DNA of 12,336 bases from Alphaproteobacteria bacterium (lineage in GTDB: Bacteria > Pseudomonadota > Alphaproteobacteria > Rs-D84). Numbering within the stretch: position 1 is the stretch's first letter; every line of letters starts with the position of its first letter. Below, one piece after another: positions 4,070 to 12,297 of this stretch. Location of the stretch: NCBI GenBank assembly GCA_016285415.1, contig JAEEQU010000026.1:1-12336 (forward strand), read 5' to 3'. The notes beneath the pieces are model-generated. The model was given only the letters and a program-made list of their open reading frames with translations. It was not told where the DNA came from and did no database searches. A program made the position numbers and the translations under genes.

Positions 4070-4144
4070 TGGTGCGGGCAGCGGGACTCGAACCCGCACA
4101 TCAAGCTTGGAAGGCTTGCGTACTAGCCCTTGTACTATGCCCGC
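4070..4144 (-). tRNA. tRNA-Gly (anticodon TCC)
   Basis: The gene is 75 nt with an encoded CCA. The acceptor GCGGGCA pairs fully with TGCCCGC, the anticodon stem-loop is CAAGC-CTTCCAA-GCTTG and the T-arm is GCGGG-TTCGAGT-CCCGC, with U8 present. It leads the tRNA-Gly/tRNA-Tyr transcript. A Tyr-Gly tRNA pair is common in bacteria, often near tuf, but no tuf gene is present here. Confidence 0.96.
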
Positions 4145-4165
4145 GATAAATCCAAGAGCCATGCT

Positions 4166-4193
4166 ATTATAACTTATTTTTTTCTGAACGCAA
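4166..4193 (-). promoter_or_regulatory. Promoter of the tRNA pair
   Basis: On the minus strand TTGCGT (4188-4193) and a perfect TATAAT (4166-4171) are separated by 16 bp, about 20 bp ahead of the tRNA-Gly 5' end. It lies just after the nagZ stop codon, with no terminator between, so nagZ read-through could also reach the tRNAs. Confidence 0.7.
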
Positions 4194-4205
4194 GCACTTA
4201 TTCGC

Positions 4206-5369
4206 CTAATGGTTATTGCCAATGCACTTTTTCATTTTCATAATGCGGTCATAGGACTCACGAATACGCGATTTTTCAATTTTACCGTCGCGAACCAATT
4301 TTACGATGGTTTTATGGACTTCTTCGCCTTTGTTTTCATCAAAATCCAGATTATTTCCAAATACCAGCATATCATTGCCGGCATTTATCGCCATTTCTAT
4401 GGCCTTTTCACGACCATATTGACCGATAATTGCGCCCATATCCATATCATCGGAAACAACAACGCCATCAAATCCCATATCGCGCGCCATTTGTATCGTT
4501 TTGGCCGACAAAGACGCGGGCAGGGTATCTATATTCTTATTCACAACATGCGCAACCATCAGCATTGTGCATGGCGATGCATTGGGCAATAATTTTTTAT
4601 ACGGTATTAATTCATAAATTTTGAATGTGTCGGTGACATCGGTCATACCGTCATGTGTATCGCCGGTGGCGCTGCCATGACCGGGGAAGTGCTTAAACGA
4701 ACCCAAAATACCCGCGTCTTTAAGTCCGCGCGCATACGCGTCGCCATGCATTGTTACGATATTGGGATCGGCGGAAAAACTGCGTTCAAGGCCACCAATC
4801 GCAGGGGATTCGGGGTTAACATCAACATCAACAACCGGTGCAAAATTAACATTTATTCCCAGTATAGCAAGGCGTTCACCCAAATCATACGCAGTTTTAT
4901 ATGTTGCGTCTGGGTCGCCGGCACCCAATTGTTTCGCCGATGGAATCGGACCAAACCCATGTTTATATTTCAAACGTTGAATATTGCCACCTTCTTGATC
5001 AACCGCAACCAACAACGGTATCGGTGCCAAAGATTTCAGGTGTGTGGTCAACTTCGCAACCTGTCCCATGGTTTTAATATTGGATGAAAAGACATGGTTT
5101 TTCGCTTCTGGGATGCTCAGGCCTTTGGCGACCAATCCAGATACATCAACATCAAACAATATAACCCCACCGACGTGACCATTTTTTATCTGATTGCTAA
5201 TCGCGTTAAGACCTTCGACATCTGCACCAATTCCATCGCCATGAAATCCAGTCATTATCATTTGACCAACCATCTTATCTAAACTTGGGTTGGACATCCA
5301 ATGTGCCAAAATAATGCCCACACAGAACAAAATAGATAAAACAATAACACGCGTTTTTGTATTGTCCAT
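4206..5369 (-). CDS. Membrane-anchored GH3 beta-N-acetylhexosaminidase (NagZ-like)
   Basis: GH3 enzymes of the NagZ type remove terminal N-acetylglucosamine from muropeptides during cell-wall recycling. Seen in the 387 residues are VDQEGG (123-128), NVNFAPVVDVD (about 173-183), the KHFPGHG loop (226-232) followed by D237-T-H239, the usual NagZ acid/base pair, and V-S-D-D (305-308) with the likely nucleophile D307. A hydrophobic helix at about residues 8-25, after a basic start, should anchor the enzyme in the inner membrane with its catalytic domain outside. Classical NagZ of E. coli is cytoplasmic and has no such segment. AGGAGA lies 7 nt before the start. The gene is divergent from the LIV-type importer operon. 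Expression may be controlled at the palindrome overlapping its promoter. A role in degrading external chitin-like or wall sugars is an alternative. Confidence 0.88.
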   Translation of the reverse strand: MDNTKTRVIVLSILFCVGIILAHWMSNPSLDKMVGQMIMTGFHGDGIGADVEGLNAISNQIKNGHVGGVILFDVDVSGLVAKGLSIPEAKNHVFSSNIKTMGQVAKLTTHLKSLAPIPLLVAVDQEGGNIQRLKYKHGFGPIPSAKQLGAGDPDATYKTAYDLGERLAILGINVNFAPVVDVDVNPESPAIGGLERSFSADPNIVTMHGDAYARGLKDAGILGSFKHFPGHGSATGDTHDGMTDVTDTFKIYELIPYKKLLPNASPCTMLMVAHVVNKNIDTLPASLSAKTIQMARDMGFDGVVVSDDMDMGAIIGQYGREKAIEMAINAGNDMLVFGNNLDFDENKGEEVHKTIVKLVRDGKIEKSRIRESYDRIMKMKKCIGNNH

Positions 5370-5385
5370 ATAATATTCTCCTCTC

Positions 5386-5424
5386 TACAAAATACTTTGT
5401 ATCAAATTTTATCATTTTTTTCAA
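5386..5424 (-). promoter_or_regulatory. nagZ-like gene promoter with overlapping palindrome
   Basis: On the minus strand TTGAAA (5419-5424) and TACAAA (5396-5401) are 17 bp apart. The -10 box is one arm of the perfect palindrome TACAAA-N4-TTTGTA (5386-5401), so a bound repressor would block the polymerase. No regulator is identified. Confidence 0.45.
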
Positions 5425-5445
5425 GTTTTTTATCTGTTGATATTC

Positions 5446-5474
5446 TTGACTTTTTTTTATGGTTTTACTATTCT
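5446..5474 (+). promoter_or_regulatory. Promoter of the LIV-type transport operon
   Basis: TTGACT (5446-5451) and TATTCT (5469-5474) are 17 bp apart, placing the transcript start near 5481 and a 24-nt leader before ATG 5505. No other convincing promoter or any terminator is seen within the operon up to the window end. Confidence 0.5.
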
Positions 5475-5504
5475 TTTTTGCAACAGGATAGGAAAATATA
5501 ACAC

Positions 5505-6407
5505 ATGTTAACACAGTTGCTTATAAATACACTTATTATTGGTTCTGGTTATGCGATTGTGGCAATGGTTTTTCGGTTACTGTATTCTGTATCACCATTT
5601 TTTAATATGGCATTGGGGGCATCGGTTGCACTGGGGGCATATTTGGGGTACGGGCTGTTGCCAATGTTTGATGTCATCGCATATCCGATTATATTGGCGG
5701 GGGTGATTTTATTCACATGGGGTCAGGAAAGATTCATATATCGCCCAATGCGTAAAATGGGTGCAAGTCCGATGGTTCTGTTGGTGGTGTCGTTGGGTGT
5801 GTACACAATATTTGAATCAGTAATTCATTTGATATTTGGACCCCAATATCAAACACTTGGGGTGGCGATGGACTTTTCATCTGTGTCATTTGGGGCAATA
5901 AATATCCCCGTTGTTCAGGTGGCAATTATTGCATTAGTCCTGATAACACTGGGACTAATATCATGGGTTTTATACAGAACTTTTTTGGGCAAAGAAATTC
6001 GTGCCATCGCGGGTGCACCAGATTTGGCATATGTAACAGGCATAAATATCGGACGTGTTGTTGTAATTGTTTCTATTATTGTGGGTGCGGTATTGGGTGC
6101 ATATGGTGTATGCGTTGGATTTGATACCGGCATGGAACCAACAATGGGATTTAACATTTTATTTAAGGGAATGATAGCGGCAATTATCGGTGGACCAACT
6201 ATTATTGCAGCATACCTTGGGGCCATGGTTTTGGCATTGGCAGAAAACTTAGGCGTGTGGTTCTTTGCAAGTCAATGGCGGGATTTAATTGCTTTTGTGA
6301 TATTTATATTATTGTTGTGGGTGCGTCCAAATGGAATCTTTATGCGCAATCCAAAAAAAGTTTCGTGTGAAATTAAACTGACAAAAGCGAAAGGGATTAA
6401 AAAATGA
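5505..6407 (+). CDS. livH: LIV-type ABC importer permease, LivH family
   Basis: One of two inner-membrane permeases of a hydrophobic/branched-chain amino acid-type ABC importer. The 300-residue protein is almost wholly hydrophobic, with about eight membrane spans. The family signs are the N-terminal S-x-x-F-F-N-M-A-L-G-A stretch (about 30-40) and the cytoplasmic coupling loop F-L-G-K-E-I-R-A-I-A-x-x-x-x-L-A-Y-V-T-G-I (160-180), followed by a Gly/Ala-rich helix and the typical end WVRPNGIF. Length matches LivH proteins. It heads the operon, and its stop overlaps the next start as ATGA, so translation is probably coupled. The ribosome site (TAGGA, 5489-5493) is rather far from the ATG. LivH describes the family only; the substrate is not proven. 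Confidence 0.9.
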   Translation: MLTQLLINTLIIGSGYAIVAMVFRLLYSVSPFFNMALGASVALGAYLGYGLLPMFDVIAYPIILAGVILFTWGQERFIYRPMRKMGASPMVLLVVSLGVYTIFESVIHLIFGPQYQTLGVAMDFSSVSFGAINIPVVQVAIIALVLITLGLISWVLYRTFLGKEIRAIAGAPDLAYVTGINIGRVVVIVSIIVGAVLGAYGVCVGFDTGMEPTMGFNILFKGMIAAIIGGPTIIAAYLGAMVLALAENLGVWFFASQWRDLIAFVIFILLLWVRPNGIFMRNPKKVSCEIKLTKAKGIKK

Positions 6408-7477
6408 AAAAATTGTTATCTGTGTTATGTATGGCATTATCGTTGGTTGCATGCGATGGTGGTAAATCTGATAAGTCGGTCGTAAAAATTGGTGTGGTTT
6501 CGTCGTTTTCGGGCAAGTTTGCCGAAAATGGTGAAAATGTAAAGGCCGCATTAGATTTGGCATTGCAAGATGTAGCACCAAAAAATGTAAAGATAAAATA
6601 TATCTATGAAGATTTTGGGTATGATGCACCACGTGCCGCAACCGCGGTAAATAAATTGATAAATGTGGATAAGGTTGATGCGATTATTTCTTGGTCTGCG
6701 GTGGCGGGAAATGTTATTTCACCAATCGCGGATAAAGCCGGAATATTTCATTTCGGAATAAGCAATGATAAAAATATTGCGGTTGGAGATTATAATTTTA
6801 TTCATTGGACACAATCAGAAGTTTTGGCCGACAAAATGGTTGATTTAATTGTGGCAAAGAAAGCAAAGAGCGTGGTTCTGTTTGCGGTATATCAACCCGG
6901 CCTGCAACAGACAACTGATTTTGTTGAATCAAAATTAAAAGCGCGTGGTATCAAAACAGAACGTGTCAATTTCGCAATTGATGACAAGGACTTTAATGTT
7001 ATTGTTGACAAGATGAAGAAAAAGAATTTCGATGTTTGGTACACAACTGCATTGCCACCAAGTTTGGATATTTTACTTAAAACAATACTTGAAAAGAACG
7101 TGAACAAACCATTGGTTGCGATTGATTCATTCTTGTTTTCAAATATCCAAGATAAACTTAATGGGGCACAATATATCGTTACCCCCGAAGGCGATGAAAA
7201 CTTACTGGCCCGTGTTACCGAAAAAACGGGTTCTAAAAATTATTTCTCGTTGGGGTACACATATGATGCGGGTTATATATTGGGAACGGTTTATTCGCAG
7301 TTATACGATGAATTAGGTCGCAAACCAACATCCGAAGAAGTTGCAAATGATATTTTGGCAACGAAAAACTTTAAAGGCTCGGTTGGAAATATATGGGTTG
7401 ATGCGGACGGCGTATTTCAATCTGGGGCGGTGGTCATGGAAATCAAAGACGGCAAACCAGTTGCGATAGAAAAATAA
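6404..7477 (+). CDS. LIV-type binding lipoprotein 1
   Basis: An extracytoplasmic ligand-binding protein of the LivJ/LivK type (Peripla_BP_6 fold), 357 residues. The signal peptide ends in L-V-A-C17, a lipobox, with Asp at +2. The mature part begins VVKIGVVSSFSG, the first strand of the fold, and shows the A-G-N-V-I-S-P-I-A segment (about 106-114) found at the ligand cleft. It lies between livH and the second binding protein, with AAGGGA 7 nt upstream of ATG. It is clearly a paralogue of the three further binding proteins here. Its signal peptide is nearly the same as that of binding protein 4 (11231), but the codons differ, so the duplication is old. The ligand is unknown. LPPSLDILL aligns with P-P-E-T-D-I in the others. 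Confidence 0.88.
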   Translation: MKKLLSVLCMALSLVACDGGKSDKSVVKIGVVSSFSGKFAENGENVKAALDLALQDVAPKNVKIKYIYEDFGYDAPRAATAVNKLINVDKVDAIISWSAVAGNVISPIADKAGIFHFGISNDKNIAVGDYNFIHWTQSEVLADKMVDLIVAKKAKSVVLFAVYQPGLQQTTDFVESKLKARGIKTERVNFAIDDKDFNVIVDKMKKKNFDVWYTTALPPSLDILLKTILEKNVNKPLVAIDSFLFSNIQDKLNGAQYIVTPEGDENLLARVTEKTGSKNYFSLGYTYDAGYILGTVYSQLYDELGRKPTSEEVANDILATKNFKGSVGNIWVDADGVFQSGAVVMEIKDGKPVAIEK

Positions 7478-7495
7478 ATACAAAGGAGAAAAGAA

Positions 7496-8548
7496 ATGAA
7501 AAAACTATTTATATCTTTATGTGCGGCATTGGCGATTGCCGGATGCGGTAAAGAAGATGAAAATACAATTAAAATTGGTGCGGTATTACCAATGACTGGA
7601 TCAAATGCACAATTTGCGCAGGCAATGAAAGTTGGTATAGAAGCGGCAATTGCCGACAAAACAAATACAAAATATAAATATAAGGTTATATTTGAAGATG
7701 GCCAGCAACAGGCGGCAAAATCTGTTAGTGCCGCACAGAAATTAGTATCTGCGGATAAAGTAAAAGCATTATTCTCTCATTTGACGGCGATTGGTCGTGC
7801 AATCGCACCAATTGCAGAAGGTGTAAATATTTTGAATATAAATGCAACATTAGAAACGGAAAATGCCGAACCTATGGGAAAAACAACTTTCTTTCAGGGA
7901 CCATCGGTGGAAAGTTATCACGCGACCACAATTCGTGCCATGAAGGCAAATAAAGTAAAAACCGCCGCAATCATTGCGCAAAATGTTGGGGTTGCATGTC
8001 CGGGGGCACACGTATTGGGTAACAAATTAAATGCCACTGGTATCAATGCGACGGTTGAATGTTTTAATCCCGGTGAACGTGATTTCAAAACAATCATAAC
8101 AAAATATAATAATGTTGATGCGTATATGATTGCTGGATTTCCGCCGGAAACAGATATTTTGTTGCGTGCATTATATGCAACTGGGGTTGAACATAATCAA
8201 ATCTATGGCCAAGGTATAGATAATGGTACAGATTTATCGTTGTACGAGGAAACAAATTGTGTCGCACCGACATCTGGGACACCGGAATTTATCACGCGTA
8301 TAAGTAAAGATTATACACTTAGCAACATGAATTTAACATCTGCGGCATATGATTTATTTGTTCTAACAATTGATGCATTTGAAGCGGTTGGCCCAGACAA
8401 TATGGATGCGGTTTATGACTATATTCGCCAACATGCCACACGCGAATGCATGTCGGGAACATGCAAATTGTTACCAAATGGATTTATCGTGAACGAAGCC
8501 GAATGGCGCACGTATAAAGATGGCAAACCAGTAGTGTTTGAGAAATAA
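7496..8548 (+). CDS. LIV-type binding lipoprotein 2, cysteine-rich variant
   Basis: A second LivJ-type ligand-binding lipoprotein, 350 residues, with lipobox I-A-G-C17. The mature domain starts TIKIGAVLPMTGS and carries A-I-G-R-A-I-A-P-I-A at the cleft, NPGERDF and PPETDILL. Two things set it apart. The residue after the lipid cysteine is Gly rather than Asp, and the mature part has five further cysteines (A-C-P-G, V-E-C-F, T-N-C-V, and E-C-M-S-G-T-C), probably forming disulfides. The C-terminal K-D-G-K-P-V-x-x-E-K resembles that of binding protein 1, pointing to a duplication. AAGGAG lies 7 nt before ATG, the best ribosome site in the operon. The next gene starts one base after the stop. Confidence 0.88.
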   Translation: MKKLFISLCAALAIAGCGKEDENTIKIGAVLPMTGSNAQFAQAMKVGIEAAIADKTNTKYKYKVIFEDGQQQAAKSVSAAQKLVSADKVKALFSHLTAIGRAIAPIAEGVNILNINATLETENAEPMGKTTFFQGPSVESYHATTIRAMKANKVKTAAIIAQNVGVACPGAHVLGNKLNATGINATVECFNPGERDFKTIITKYNNVDAYMIAGFPPETDILLRALYATGVEHNQIYGQGIDNGTDLSLYEETNCVAPTSGTPEFITRISKDYTLSNMNLTSAAYDLFVLTIDAFEAVGPDNMDAVYDYIRQHATRECMSGTCKLLPNGFIVNEAEWRTYKDGKPVVFEK

Positions 8549-8549
8549 A

Positions 8550-9416
8550 ATGGAATATTTAATAAATCTTGGAATATTATTCTGTATCTATGGCGTGTTG
8601 GCACTATCACTAAACATGGTGGTGGGAATGACGGGGCTGCTGTCATTGGCGCATGCCGCTTTCTATGGAATTGGTGCATACGTAACCGCGGTCACAATGA
8701 CCAGTTTAGGATTTAATTTTTTTGCGTCCGTTTTGTTGGGAATTGTAATAAATGTTTTGGTCGCAATATTTGTAGGCCAAATATTATCAAAATTCAAAAC
8801 TGGTTATTACGCGATAGTGTCGGCGGGGCTTGCGATAATTGCGTATTCATTATTCTTGAACGCCAAAGGAATCACAAACGGTCCGTTGGGGATTTTTGGT
8901 GTTCCAAAGCCGACATTGTTAGGATATGCGATTGAATCAAATTCTGCATTTTTAATATTGTCGTTGGTTATTCTTGCCATAATTTTTGCAATCTATCGCT
9001 ATATTGATAAATCTTCGTTTGGGCGCGGGTTAAAGGCAATTCGTGAAGATGAAGAATTAGCAACGGTTATGGGCTATTCGGTATGGAAAATGAAAAGTAT
9101 TATATTTTCGTTGTCGGCGGCGATTGCCGGTATCGCGGGTGGAATGTTTGCATCATATATCGCGTTCATTGACCCCAGTACTTTTCAGGTCAAAGAAAGC
9201 ATATTCCTGTTCACAATTATAATTATCGGTGGTCTTGCATCGGGTGTGGGCAGTATTGTTGGCGCGCTGATATTATTAAGTTTGCCAGAAATTTTGCGTT
9301 TTGTTGGGTTGCCATACGAAATTGCGGCACAATTACAGCAGATAATTTATGGACTAAGTTTAATTTTAATGATGGTCTATCGCCCACGTGGGTTCTTTGG
9401 AAAATACAGGATGTAA
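8550..9416 (+). CDS. livM: LIV-type ABC importer permease, LivM family
   Basis: The second permease of the importer, 288 residues. Family signs are N-M-V-V-G-M-T-G-L-L-S-L-A-H-A-A-F-Y-G-I-G-A-Y (22-44), the coupling loop S-S-F-G-R-G-L-K-A-I-R-E-D-E (155-168) with A-x-x-M-G-Y after it, the G-M-F-A-S-Y-x-x-F-I-D-P segment, and the end Y-R-P-R-G-F-F-G. An in-frame TTG at 8538 would add four residues, but ATG 8550, one base after the preceding stop, begins the protein where LivM proteins normally begin. It is shorter than long LivM proteins such as that of E. coli because it lacks the N-terminal extension. It pairs with LivH to form the channel. Confidence 0.9.
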   Translation: MEYLINLGILFCIYGVLALSLNMVVGMTGLLSLAHAAFYGIGAYVTAVTMTSLGFNFFASVLLGIVINVLVAIFVGQILSKFKTGYYAIVSAGLAIIAYSLFLNAKGITNGPLGIFGVPKPTLLGYAIESNSAFLILSLVILAIIFAIYRYIDKSSFGRGLKAIREDEELATVMGYSVWKMKSIIFSLSAAIAGIAGGMFASYIAFIDPSTFQVKESIFLFTIIIIGGLASGVGSIVGALILLSLPEILRFVGLPYEIAAQLQQIIYGLSLILMMVYRPRGFFGKYRM

Positions 9417-9417
9417 A

Positions 9418-10149
9418 GTGAACGGAATAAAAATAAATCATTTAACAAAAGTTTTCGGCGGTGTGCGCGCCGTTGATGATTTAAGTATATCAATCGCGGG
9501 GGGGGCGGCAACGGGGCTGATTGGGCCAAATGGTTCTGGAAAAACAACCCTGATGAATTTAATAACAGGCCTGCTTAAACCCGATTGCGGAACAATCGAA
9601 ATAGATGGTGAAATTTTTGATAATATCAACCCACAAAAATTGCGCGACCTGCGAATTGCACGCACTTTCCAGGACGGTCGGTTGGTAGACCAATTATCTG
9701 TTGATGATAATTTGCTGTTGGCAATCGCAGAAAATGATACAAGAAAATCTTTGTTGCAAATAAATACTAGTTCAATGCAAGAACGTTTAGATAAAACATT
9801 AAAGAAAATTGGATTAACCGCGCATCGCGAAAAAATGGCGGAAGATTTATCATACGGTCAACGCAAATTGTTGGAAATGGGACGTGCGTTGATTCAAGAT
9901 GCCGATATTTATTTGCTGGATGAACCGTTTTCTGGTCTGTTTGCACGCCAGATTGAAAATGTATTAAAACTAATTACCGATTTGAAAAAATCGGAAAAAA
10001 CGATAGTTATTATTGAACATAATATGGGTTTGATAAAACAGGTCGCCGACAAATTAATTGTTTTGGATCATGGACAATTATTGGCATCAGGATCACCAAA
10101 TGTAGTTTTAAAAAACAAATCTGTTCAACAAGCGTACTTAGGAGTATAA
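9418..10149 (+). CDS. livG: LIV-type ABC importer ATPase, LivG family
   Basis: The ATP-hydrolysing subunit on the cytoplasmic face of the importer, 243 residues from GTG 9418. All nucleotide-binding motifs are intact: Walker A GPNGSGKT (36-43), Q-loop Q85 in ARTFQ, signature LSYGQ (144-148), Walker B IYLLDE (164-169) and switch His201. The early T-F-Q-D and the end V-V-L-K-N-K-S-V-Q-Q-A-Y-L-G-V are typical of LivG. I chose GTG, one base after the livM stop and behind AGGA (9408-9411), because a frame opening at 9388 lies inside livM and would add an untypical N-terminus. No LivF partner is visible downstream in the window. Either it is encoded elsewhere or this ATPase works as a homodimer. 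Confidence 0.92.
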   Translation: MNGIKINHLTKVFGGVRAVDDLSISIAGGAATGLIGPNGSGKTTLMNLITGLLKPDCGTIEIDGEIFDNINPQKLRDLRIARTFQDGRLVDQLSVDDNLLLAIAENDTRKSLLQINTSSMQERLDKTLKKIGLTAHREKMAEDLSYGQRKLLEMGRALIQDADIYLLDEPFSGLFARQIENVLKLITDLKKSEKTIVIIEHNMGLIKQVADKLIVLDHGQLLASGSPNVVLKNKSVQQAYLGV

Positions 10150-10151
10150 CA

Positions 10152-11219
10152 GTGAAAAAAATATTATGTGTTTTGTGTGCAATATTAACGCTTGGGGCGT
10201 GTGATAAAAACGATTCAAATAAACAAGTAATTAAAATCGGAATGTTGTATCCGCTAAGTGGTAATGCAGCAGTTTTTGGTGATACAGCAAAGATGACGGC
10301 AAAAATGTTCTTTGAGGATTACGCAAACACAAAATATAAATACGAACTGGTGTGGGAAGATTCCCAAGCAAATCCTGCAACCGCGGTTAGTGCCGTGCGT
10401 AAATTGATAAATTATGACAATGTGGACATCGTTTTGGATATGTATTCTAGTGTTGGTTTGGCGGTATCACCAATTACAAACGAAAACAAAGTTCCACATC
10501 TAACATTTGCCCAAGACAGAAATATTTCTATCGGATTTTATAATTATCGTGTGGTTACTTCTGCAAAAAAGACTGGGGAAGGAATGTATAATGCATTGCG
10601 TCACAGAAATTTGAAAAATATAACCGCCGTTGTTGAAAATACACCAGGGACATTGTCTTTATACGATGGTTTCAAAAATATAGCCAATCAAGATAAAAAC
10701 ATGAAAATAACGGAAGTCATGGTCAACCCAGGTGAACGTGATTTTAATGTTATCTTGAACAAGATAAAGAAAAATTCGTCTGATATTATTGTAACTGTTT
10801 TACAGTCGCCAGAAATAGATGTATTTATGCGTCAAGCCAAGACAAACGATGTCAAAGTTCCGATTACTGGGTTGCAGTCGTTTACTATGTTAAAAGATAA
10901 ATCTTTGGCGGATGGTGCCTGGTATGTAGATGTTACAATGGCGAATAAAGATTTCTTGGATAAGTATAATAAAATCAGTAAAAATGCACCGACCAATTTT
11001 GCCGAAAATTTCTATACATCATTATTGGTTGCGGTTACAAACTTTGAATCTTTTGATGCAAAACCAAGTGCCGAAGAATTTATAAATAATCTTGTGGTTG
11101 TAGATGGGGTTATATCACCAATTGGTAAATTGGTATATGATAAATCGGAACAAAATATCGATACCAATGCGAGTGTTCGCAAAGTTGAAAACGGAAACAT
11201 TATCGAAATAGCCGAATAA
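10152..11219 (+). CDS. LIV-type binding lipoprotein 3
   Basis: A third LivJ-type ligand-binding lipoprotein, 355 residues, starting at GTG 10152 behind TAGGAG, which overlaps the end of livG. The lipobox is L-G-A-C17 with Asp at +2, and the mature part starts VIKIGMLYPLSGN. The ligand-cleft region reads S-S-V-G-L-A-V-S-P-I, and NPGERDFNVIL and S-P-E-I-D-V-F follow in the places seen in its paralogues. Its nearest neighbours by eye are binding proteins 2 (shared N-P-G-E-R-D-F) and 4 (shared C-D-K-N-D start and S-P-I-G-K-L near the C-terminus). Differences around the cleft suggest a ligand of its own. Confidence 0.88.
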   Translation: MKKILCVLCAILTLGACDKNDSNKQVIKIGMLYPLSGNAAVFGDTAKMTAKMFFEDYANTKYKYELVWEDSQANPATAVSAVRKLINYDNVDIVLDMYSSVGLAVSPITNENKVPHLTFAQDRNISIGFYNYRVVTSAKKTGEGMYNALRHRNLKNITAVVENTPGTLSLYDGFKNIANQDKNMKITEVMVNPGERDFNVILNKIKKNSSDIIVTVLQSPEIDVFMRQAKTNDVKVPITGLQSFTMLKDKSLADGAWYVDVTMANKDFLDKYNKISKNAPTNFAENFYTSLLVAVTNFESFDAKPSAEEFINNLVVVDGVISPIGKLVYDKSEQNIDTNASVRKVENGNIIEIAE

Positions 11220-11230
11220 AGGAAAATAAA

Positions 11231-12295
11231 ATGAAAAAACTGTTTTTAGTTTTATGTATGGCTTTATCACTGGTTGCGTGCGATAAAAATGATAATCCAC
11301 AAAACAAACCTGTTGTGAAAATCGGTATGATGTTGCCGTTGTCGGGTGATATGGCAAGTTATGGTGACGCGACCAAGCGTGCGATTGAAATGGTAAAAGA
11401 AGACATTAAAAACACAAAAAATCATTACGAATTTGTTCTAGAAGATTCTGGTACTGATACCGCCAAGGCGGCGACGATTATTCGTAAATTGGTGTTTACA
11501 GATAAAATAAATGCGGTTATGGGGTATATTTCGTCAACGGCTATGGTTGTGGCACCTATTGCAGAGGAAAATAAAATACCATCGTTTTGGTTTGTTTCCG
11601 CGCCAGAGGCCAGTGTAGGTGCATATAATTTCCGTTTGTATCCAGATCTTGTCACTGGGGCAGAAATGATTTCAAAAAAGATAAAATCTGAAAAGAAAAA
11701 GAGCATAGCGATTATTTATCAAAATATACCATCTATGAATTATATGGTGGCGGATATGTTGCCGGTTTATACCCAAGAATTAAAAATTGTTATGAATGAA
11801 AATTTTATACCTGATGAAAAAAATTTCTTTGCTTTGATACAAAAGATTAAATCTGCGAACCCAGATTACATAGTGTTCGAAGCAACACCGCCCGAAACAG
11901 ATATATTCTTTAAACAACTGCGTGAAAACAAGGTAAATATTCCCGTTACCGGGTTCCAATTGTTGGGGATGACATCAAATCTTGAAATGTTGAACGGTAT
12001 GTGGGATGTTGACACCGCCCAATCAAATCCCAGGTTTATAACAAGGTATAAACAAATGGGTGGAACGGACAATTTATTTTATGCTGATTATGTTTATACT
12101 ATGTTGATGGCATTGATAAACGGGTTTGAAAATGCCAGTACTGATAATATGGACGAATTTATTGCCGCCGCCGCCGAAACAGAATCGCCGATTGGCAAAC
12201 TGGAAGTCAGTGGCGATAAAGATCTAGTTATACACAATCATATTTATCAACACGTCGTGAACGGTAAAAAAGAAATTATGGAAAATAGGTGGTAA
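11231..12295 (+). CDS. LIV-type binding lipoprotein 4
   Basis: A fourth LivJ-type ligand-binding lipoprotein, 354 residues, with lipobox L-V-A-C17 and Asp at +2, and the mature start VVKIGMMLPLSGD. It carries S-S-T-A-M-V-V-A-P-I-A at the cleft, P-D-E-K-N-F in place of P-G-E-R-D-F, and PPETDIFF. The start lies 11 bp after the preceding stop, with AAAGGA upstream. The signal peptide closely matches that of binding protein 1, which is five genes upstream, whereas the mature parts have diverged strongly. It keeps the full family length and shows no damage. Confidence 0.88.
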   Translation: MKKLFLVLCMALSLVACDKNDNPQNKPVVKIGMMLPLSGDMASYGDATKRAIEMVKEDIKNTKNHYEFVLEDSGTDTAKAATIIRKLVFTDKINAVMGYISSTAMVVAPIAEENKIPSFWFVSAPEASVGAYNFRLYPDLVTGAEMISKKIKSEKKKSIAIIYQNIPSMNYMVADMLPVYTQELKIVMNENFIPDEKNFFALIQKIKSANPDYIVFEATPPETDIFFKQLRENKVNIPVTGFQLLGMTSNLEMLNGMWDVDTAQSNPRFITRYKQMGGTDNLFYADYVYTMLMALINGFENASTDNMDEFIAAAAETESPIGKLEVSGDKDLVIHNHIYQHVVNGKKEIMENRW

Positions 12296-12297
12296 AA

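Noticed and set aside
3783..4126. Open frames reading V-G-V-G-G-F-E-P-P and S-G-W-I-R-T-T-S-G
   Set aside because: These are antisense translations of the tRNA-Tyr and tRNA-Gly genes and their tail repeats, a well-known source of false proteins.
4653..5282. Plus-strand frames inside the nagZ-like gene
   Set aside because: They are shadows of a gene whose catalytic motifs are complete on the minus strand.
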